A stretch of DNA of 64,000 nt from Microbacterium sp. UFMG61 (GTDB taxonomy: Bacteria > Actinomycetota > Actinomycetes > Actinomycetales > Microbacteriaceae). Position 1 is the first letter of the stretch; each line of letters starts with the position of its first letter. The translations under genes were made by a program, and so were the position numbers. Shown piece after piece: positions 59,625-64,000 of this stretch. Under the pieces are notes generated by a model, which had not been told where the DNA came from, made no database searches, and saw nothing but the letters and a program-made list of their open reading frames with translations. The stretch covers positions 5-64,004 of the forward strand of contig NZ_JACAFP010000008.1 in the NCBI RefSeq assembly GCF_015354505.1, given 5' to 3'.

Positions 59625-60550
59625 CATTTCTCCTTGCTCTGCGTCGCTGTGCGCGACGCGATCTCGACGGCAGCCTCGCGGTACGCGACGGCGCCGGCCG
59701 ATTGCCCATCGTAGGCGATCACGGTCTGACCGAAACTCGGCGCCTCCGATACCCGCACAGAGCGCGGGATGACGGTGTCGAGCACCTGGTCCGGGAAGTG
59801 GGTGCGGACCTCATCGGCGACCTGCTGCGCAAGACGGGTACGCCCGTCGAACATGGTCAGCAGGATGGTCGAGAGATGAAGGTCGGGATTCAGATGCTTC
59901 TGGATCATCTGGATGCTGCCGAGCAGCTGGCTCAGGCCCTCGAGTGCGTAGTACTCGCACTGGATCGGGATGAAGACCTCGTCGGCCGCGGTGAACGCGT
60001 TGATCGTGAGGAGGCCCAGCGACGGCGGGCAGTCGATGATGACGAAGTCCATCGGGTTGTTCTCCAGGTAGTCCTGAAGGGCCCGACGCAGGCGGTGCTC
60101 ACGAGCCACCTGAGCGACGAGCTCGATCTCTGCTCCTGCGAGGTGGATCGTGCTCGGAGCGCAGAAGAGGTTCGCGTCCTCGGGGCTCTGCTGCACGATG
60201 TCGGCGAGAGGAACCTCATCGATGAGAACGTCGTAGACGCTGGGGACGTCGCCGCTGTGTGGGACTCCCAGCGCAGTGGATGCGTTGCCCTGCGGGTCGA
60301 GATCGATGACGAGGACCTTCGCACCGAGCCCGGAGAGTGCTGCGGCGATGTTCACCGCGCTCGTCGTCTTTCCGACTCCACCCTTCTGATTGGAGACGGT
60401 GAGCACGCGGGTCTCCCCCGTGAACTCGACCTTCACGGAATCGAGCACCCGACGTCGTGCCGAGAGGTCGGCGATCTCGCGCGCGAGCGGCGTATCCATG
60501 CCGAAAGAATCCTTCGGTGTTGCCTTGTCGGACTGTTTCACGTGAAACAT
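59624..60550 (-). CDS. parA: Chromosome-partitioning ATPase ParA
   Basis: A 308-residue Walker-type ATPase with the deviant Walker A KGGVGKTT (56-63), switch region DLDPQGNASTALG, and VIIDCPPSLGLLTINAFTAA. It pulls ParB-bound origins apart. Start ATG 60550: AAGGAG lies 5 bases upstream, which sets the start although a later ATG (MDTPLAREI) would also fit. The start codon and residues 2-6 (FHVKQ) are encoded by a parS site (60534-60549). It overlaps parB. Confidence 0.97.
   Translation of the reverse strand: MFHVKQSDKATPKDSFGMDTPLAREIADLSARRRVLDSVKVEFTGETRVLTVSNQKGGVGKTTSAVNIAAALSGLGAKVLVIDLDPQGNASTALGVPHSGDVPSVYDVLIDEVPLADIVQQSPEDANLFCAPSTIHLAGAEIELVAQVAREHRLRRALQDYLENNPMDFVIIDCPPSLGLLTINAFTAADEVFIPIQCEYYALEGLSQLLGSIQMIQKHLNPDLHLSTILLTMFDGRTRLAQQVADEVRTHFPDQVLDTVIPRSVRVSEAPSFGQTVIAYDGQSAGAVAYREAAVEIASRTATQSKEK
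60534..60549. other. parS site 1, inside the parA start
   Basis: TGTTTCACGTGAAACA, an exact match to the 16-base parS consensus. It covers two bases of the parA ATG and the next codons (FHVKQ). ParB bound here would directly cover the start of parA. Confidence 0.9.
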
Positions 60551-60685
60551 CCACTCCTTTCGGGGCCGTGTTCCACTCTAATCGCTGAGGCCGACGTTGC
60601 CCCGCATGAGTGCTGCCCTGTGGATCCGGTCCAGCCCACCTGCCCTTCGGTACTCTCGTCCTTCCACCGGTGCGCTGCGTGGTGA

Positions 60686-60733
60686 GGCGCTGGCGCTGGC
60701 GCTGGCGCTGGCGCTGGCGCTGGCGCTGGCGCT
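60686..60733. repeat. Hexanucleotide tandem repeat, 8 units of GGCGCT
   Basis: Eight perfect GGCGCT units in a row, followed by a partial GGCT. The array lies in the parA upstream region between the first two parS sites. Confidence 0.95.
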
Positions 60734-60814
60734 GGCTGAGCATCGACTCCTCCTGAGGAGTGGGCCGTCCGTGTTACCGCACGTGAGTGGGAGTCGTGGC
60801 GACGAACTCCGCGT

Positions 60815-60830
60815 TGTTTCACGTGAAACG
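60815..60830. other. parS site 2, over the stop codon of the kinase-like gene
   Basis: TGTTTCACGTGAAACG, 15 of 16 matches to parS. The last codons and stop of the minus-strand gene (RFT*) lie within it. Confidence 0.9.
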
Positions 60831-61271
60831 CTGACGGTAGAGGTCGTGCAGGATGTCGACGGTGTCACCGAGAGGTGCTGTCGCGTTGAGCTCCAGCGTC
60901 GCCGTCGCACGCAGCAGGGGCTCTACGGACTGTGTGTTCGCGATGATCTCGGCGCGATCCTCCGACGATTTGCCGTACGGGTTGTCGTCGCGCGCGTCGA
61001 TTCGGCTGAGCATCACGTCGAGAGGTGCCGTGAGCAGGACGACGTGATGCAGTGCGGGGTAGAACTCCCCCTGGTTCGCGACGGTTCCCGAGACGATCAC
61101 ATCGTCATGAGCCCGCAGCAGGTTCGTCATCCTTTCGGTGATCCAGTCGCCAGCGGAATCCTTCCAGCCGACGTCATCTGTGTCGACTGCGAAAGCGCCT
61201 CGCCGGGTGAGCTCCCGGATCACGGTTGACTTGCCCACTCCGGACATGCCGGTGACCAGAACTCGTGCCAT
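60819..61271 (-). CDS. P-loop kinase-like protein
   Basis: A 150-residue P-loop protein with Walker A GMSGVGKST near the start and VDTDDVGWKD after it, which is the shape of shikimate/gluconate-type small kinases and AAA_33 proteins. Its substrate is unknown. I chose ATG 61271 (MARVLVTGM); the frame goes on to 61298. No ribosome site is clear. Its stop codon lies inside parS site 2. It stands alone between parA and the gene-poor region. Confidence 0.75.
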   Translation of the reverse strand: MARVLVTGMSGVGKSTVIRELTRRGAFAVDTDDVGWKDSAGDWITERMTNLLRAHDDVIVSGTVANQGEFYPALHHVVLLTAPLDVMLSRIDARDDNPYGKSSEDRAEIIANTQSVEPLLRATATLELNATAPLGDTVDILHDLYRQRFT

Positions 61272-61732
61272 GTCGACACGATATCCGAGACCGTGCATCG
61301 AGCGCGCGAAGTCAATCAGCAGTGCAGATGCATAGTCACGTGGTTTCCGGGTGCCCCAGTGCCAGAATGCCCCAAGCGACGCTCTAGCTGCAGAGAATCA
61401 ATCTGGGAGCGATCACTCGCGATGTGAGCGCTTCGCAACACCATCGCGAAGATCACTCTGCCTAAGTGCAAAGGACTCGCTCCACGGGTACCGAGAGCGA
61501 CCATTCAGTGGTGACGCGCGAGTGGCCCTTCACATCACGGTTTAGAAGGAACGCGAGGTCGGAGCAGCTCGCGTTCTGCCGCACCACTCGTCCGCGTCTC
61601 GTTCCCGCCGCATCCGAGCCGCATCCGCGCGAGCCGACGGCGTCACTGCTGCAGGTCGTGAAGATATGCCCTCGGCTCATACGGCGCGACGACAGCCACA
61701 AAGGAAGGACGGACGATCTCGAGTTGCGCCAC

Positions 61733-61748
61733 TGTTTCACGTGAAACG
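61733..61748. other. parS site 3
   Basis: TGTTTCACGTGAAACG, 15 of 16 matches. Confidence 0.9.
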
Positions 61749-62629
61749 CGTAGTCGGCGCCCACTTCTCTCCCCGCCGCGGCTCTCACCTCCTCCCTCAG
61801 GCCACACGCCAGTGCCCCTTCGACGCCCACATCCTCAGCGTCACAATCGGGAAGCTCCTCGAACCAAGAGAGGGACGCAGCGAACACTCGACAGAGTCAA
61901 CCCTGCCTGCGAAGGCCACGGTTCCCCTCATTTCCCGAACGTTGCCGCGCCCTGTCCTGTCCTGTCCTGTCCTGCGCTCACATCGACATCCGGAGTGCGT
62001 GCGCCTCGCGTAATACACTCGCGAGCGCGTCCCCAAGATGTTGCGCCTTTGTCGTGACGACGGCCACTCCCCTCTCCTCACCCACTCCCCCCCCCCACGC
62101 GAGCGCGGTGCCTACAGATCACGCGATACCTGGGTGACTCCGCCCGGCCGCCCGAGACGGCGAGCAGCCAGCTTCACGCTCGTGTGAGACCGAGGTAGAT
62201 CTCTGCATCTTTGCCAATCTGACGAGACTGCATGCTTCGATTCCTCCACAGCTCGTGCGGCCGGGACAGCAGCCTGAAGTCAGGCTCTCACCGGAAGCCT
62301 GACGCCCTCACACCCCGGAAGGTTTCGCATATGTGCCGCGCCTCGTCGGTTACCGCTCCCCGGTCCGGGAAGCGCATAGAGCTGAGTTCATCCCCACTAC
62401 ATGAAGGCCTCGCCGGACGACTCCGGCGGCGACGAATCCGAGCGCGCCCCAGACACCACCACTCGCACGCGTGACCCGCATGATCGTCTGCCGCACCTCA
62501 GTCCGCACGCCACGCACCACACTCCACACGCCACACGCCACACGCACCACCACCCTTCAGTTCACACCGTGTGGCGCCGCCGGCGGCGCTCGCACGCGTT
62601 GATCCTTCAGGACCAGCGACGCGTGAACC

Positions 62630-62645
62630 CGTTTCACGTGAAACA
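62630..62645. other. parS site 4
   Basis: CGTTTCACGTGAAACA, 15 of 16 matches. Confidence 0.9.
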
Positions 62646-63030
62646 CCCCGTTGAACGTACTCCCATGCTCCCCGCCGTAGGTGTCGCGCCTCACCGAACA
62701 GATGGATCACATCTCGTGCCGTCGAGGTGATGGCATCTACGAGAGGACCAGGCCTCACAGCGATAGCACGGGATCGGTAGATCATTTCTCTTCCGGGCTG
62801 GTCCTTCAGGTGAAGATCACCACCCCATCAACGGTGCCTCGATCGATGAGCTGACCACGCGAGCATAGCTACGCAAGGGCGCCGAGGAGTCAAACCCACT
62901 CGACCTGATGACCATCGGCCACCCTCACGGCCCCAGGAACGCCTGTCGATTGCAGCGCCATGAGCGTGTGCTCAGTACTCGTGCACACAGCAGATCTCGC
63001 GAAGCATCCGAGCCCGGCGGATGCCATAGA

Positions 63031-63046
63031 TGTTTCACGTGGAACA
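63031..63046. other. parS site 5
   Basis: TGTTTCACGTGGAACA, 15 of 16 matches with one change inside the right arm. Confidence 0.85.
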
Positions 63047-63156
63047 CGGAGTTCGCTGGGCTCACTGCCCACGAGGCTGAACGGAGTGATCCGCTCGCGA
63101 GGTGGGCGTGCGGACACATTGGACTTTCATGCAGACTGAACACTGTCTCACTCCGG

Positions 63157-63172
63157 CGTTTCACGTGAAACA
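63157..63172. other. parS site 6
   Basis: CGTTTCACGTGAAACA, 15 of 16 matches. Confidence 0.9.
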
Positions 63173-63316
63173 TGACGCTCTGCAGCATCACGGCGGCTTC
63201 CTCGCTCGCTCCGAAGCTGAGGCGTCTACCGTCATGTACGTTGTCAGGGCCACCTCTCCGCGCGGCGATTGGTGGCGACACAGCCGCTCCTCCGGGGGCG
63301 GGCTCCATACATCGCT

Positions 63317-63332
63317 TGTTTCACGTGAAACG
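63317..63332. other. parS site 7
   Basis: TGTTTCACGTGAAACG, 15 of 16 matches. Confidence 0.9.
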
Positions 63333-63611
63333 TATGGGCATGAATGTTGCAATCAACCGGACCACCCCTCCCCAAGGAGACTGACCGCACGTCGATCCTG
63401 GTGTCGTGCAGCCGGTCGGTGCCCGTTGAGCACCGACAAACCCGACAACCAGCTCAGCCCCGAAGACCAGCGAACTCACGTCATAGCGGCGGGCACAAGT
63501 GGCCAAGCCTGGCCAGGTGTCTTCGACCGCGATGAAACTCGACCAGCCCTACTCTGTGACGACCGCACGTCAGACAAATCCTCATCAGATCACATCCGCG
63601 ACAGCAACAAG

Positions 63612-63627
63612 TGTTCCACGTGAAACA
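63612..63627. other. parS site 8
   Basis: TGTTCCACGTGAAACA, 15 of 16 matches with one change inside the left arm. Confidence 0.85.
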
Positions 63628-63803
63628 CGCAAGTGTCCCTGCGGCACCAGCGGGAGAATGAGCGTCAATCACGCACCCCGGAAGTGCCGGCACGGATGCA
63701 GGTCCAGCCACACACCATCTGCGGAGCTTTCCCGTCCCCCTGCCAGCAGATCACGTGAGTGACGCCGGTCCCATCTGTTCTCAGACTCGTCCGCAGCGCG
63801 CTG

Positions 63804-63819
63804 TGTTTCACGTGAAACA
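63804..63819. other. parS site 9
   Basis: TGTTTCACGTGAAACA, an exact match to the consensus. Confidence 0.9.
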
Positions 63820-64000
63820 ACGTGGTTACCCGCGAGCCATCAACGCTCCGCGGTTCACGCCCTCAGTAGAGCATCAGATGAAAACCAACGACCGACGTCA
63901 CACCTCGGTCGACCGAGTGGCATGACATCAGCACCCGTGAAGCGAATCTCATTGCGTCGAAGTTGCCCCACGGAGACCAGATCCCCTACCCCGCGACACT

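Larger units (their letters stand above)
61272..64000. other. Gene-free centromere-like region with seven further parS sites
   Basis: About 2.7 kb with no frame that reads as protein: the longest ones are rich in Arg, Ser, His and Cys and lack family motifs. Three lines counted by hand give 55-65% GC, below the roughly 70% of coding DNA. It holds seven parS sites (listed separately), a fivefold CCTGT repeat (61951-61975), a run of ten C (62087-62096) and a CACACGCCA-rich stretch (about 62507-62553). No RNA gene is evident. It lies where rsmG is usually found next to parA. Confidence 0.7.

Noticed and set aside
61462..63711. Several open frames of 60-170 codons in the parS region
   Set aside because: None has a family motif, consistent codon use or a good ribosome site. 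Several translate the parS site itself (for example FHVKH or FHVKR).

Overview
This 64 kb window is high-GC actinobacterial chromosome, most likely from Microbacterium or a close relative in Microbacteriaceae. The evidence is gene order: rpsF-ssb-rpsR-rplI next to dnaB, a CCA-adding enzyme, DUF6049-murJ-trxB-trxA, and parA-parB with many TGTTTCACGTGAAACA (parS) sites. Coding stretches hand-count near 70% GC and start and stop codons are often fused as ATGA. The genus is inferred from gene order only. In this lineage the order rsmG-parA-parB usually runs away from dnaA/oriC, so oriC probably lies just beyond the right edge.

Layout. 1-7.2 kb: a truncated PepSY-like membrane protein, an S4 RNA-binding protein, a frameshifted reductase remnant, an SDR dehydrogenase, a DRGH endonuclease and a large LuxR-type ATPase regulator. 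7.2-11.5 kb: dnaB with a cluster of DnaA-box-like sites upstream, and the rpsF-ssb-rpsR-rplI operon with a leader that can pair with its own Shine-Dalgarno. 11.7-15.5 kb: a lipoprotein, then a GH2 glycosidase divergent from a LacI regulator with an operator inside the GH2 promoter. 15.7-21.8 kb: a five-gene peptide-type ABC operon divergent from an Lrp-family regulator. 21.8-26.8 kb: proteins of unknown function and a DUF1684 protein. 26.9-31.8 kb: a second five-gene peptide-type ABC operon. 31.9-35.4 kb: an aldehyde dehydrogenase/DUF779/GAF-regulator module. 35.5-38.3 kb: PadR and TetR regulators with their neighbours.

38.4-50.8 kb: the CCA-adding enzyme, then about 11 kb of genes of mixed type before DUF6049-murJ. 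These are a Tat-exported phosphoesterase, a MazF-type toxin-antitoxin pair, an ASCH protein, a sortase-anchored repeat protein, a PD-(D/E)XK-like protein, an HTH/membrane fusion, an LLM oxidoreductase and a methyltransferase. 50.9-56.1 kb: DUF6049, murJ and trxB-trxA. The trx pair has an exact GGGAAT-N18-GTT promoter of the SigR/SigH (thiol-stress) type. 56.2-60.6 kb: GrpB, a small protein, a sugar transporter and parB-parA. 60.5-64 kb: nine parS sites in 3.3 kb, most of them in about 2.7 kb where I find no convincing gene. One site covers the parA start codon.

Most non-coding interest lies in dispersed palindromic repeats between genes (CTGAGCCTGTCG, GGATGGCTGAC, CCCGATCTGCGGA and GGAGATCTC families), two hexamer microsatellites, and the centromere-like region on the right. 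One CTGAGCCTGTCG copy lies in frame inside an ABC ATPase gene.
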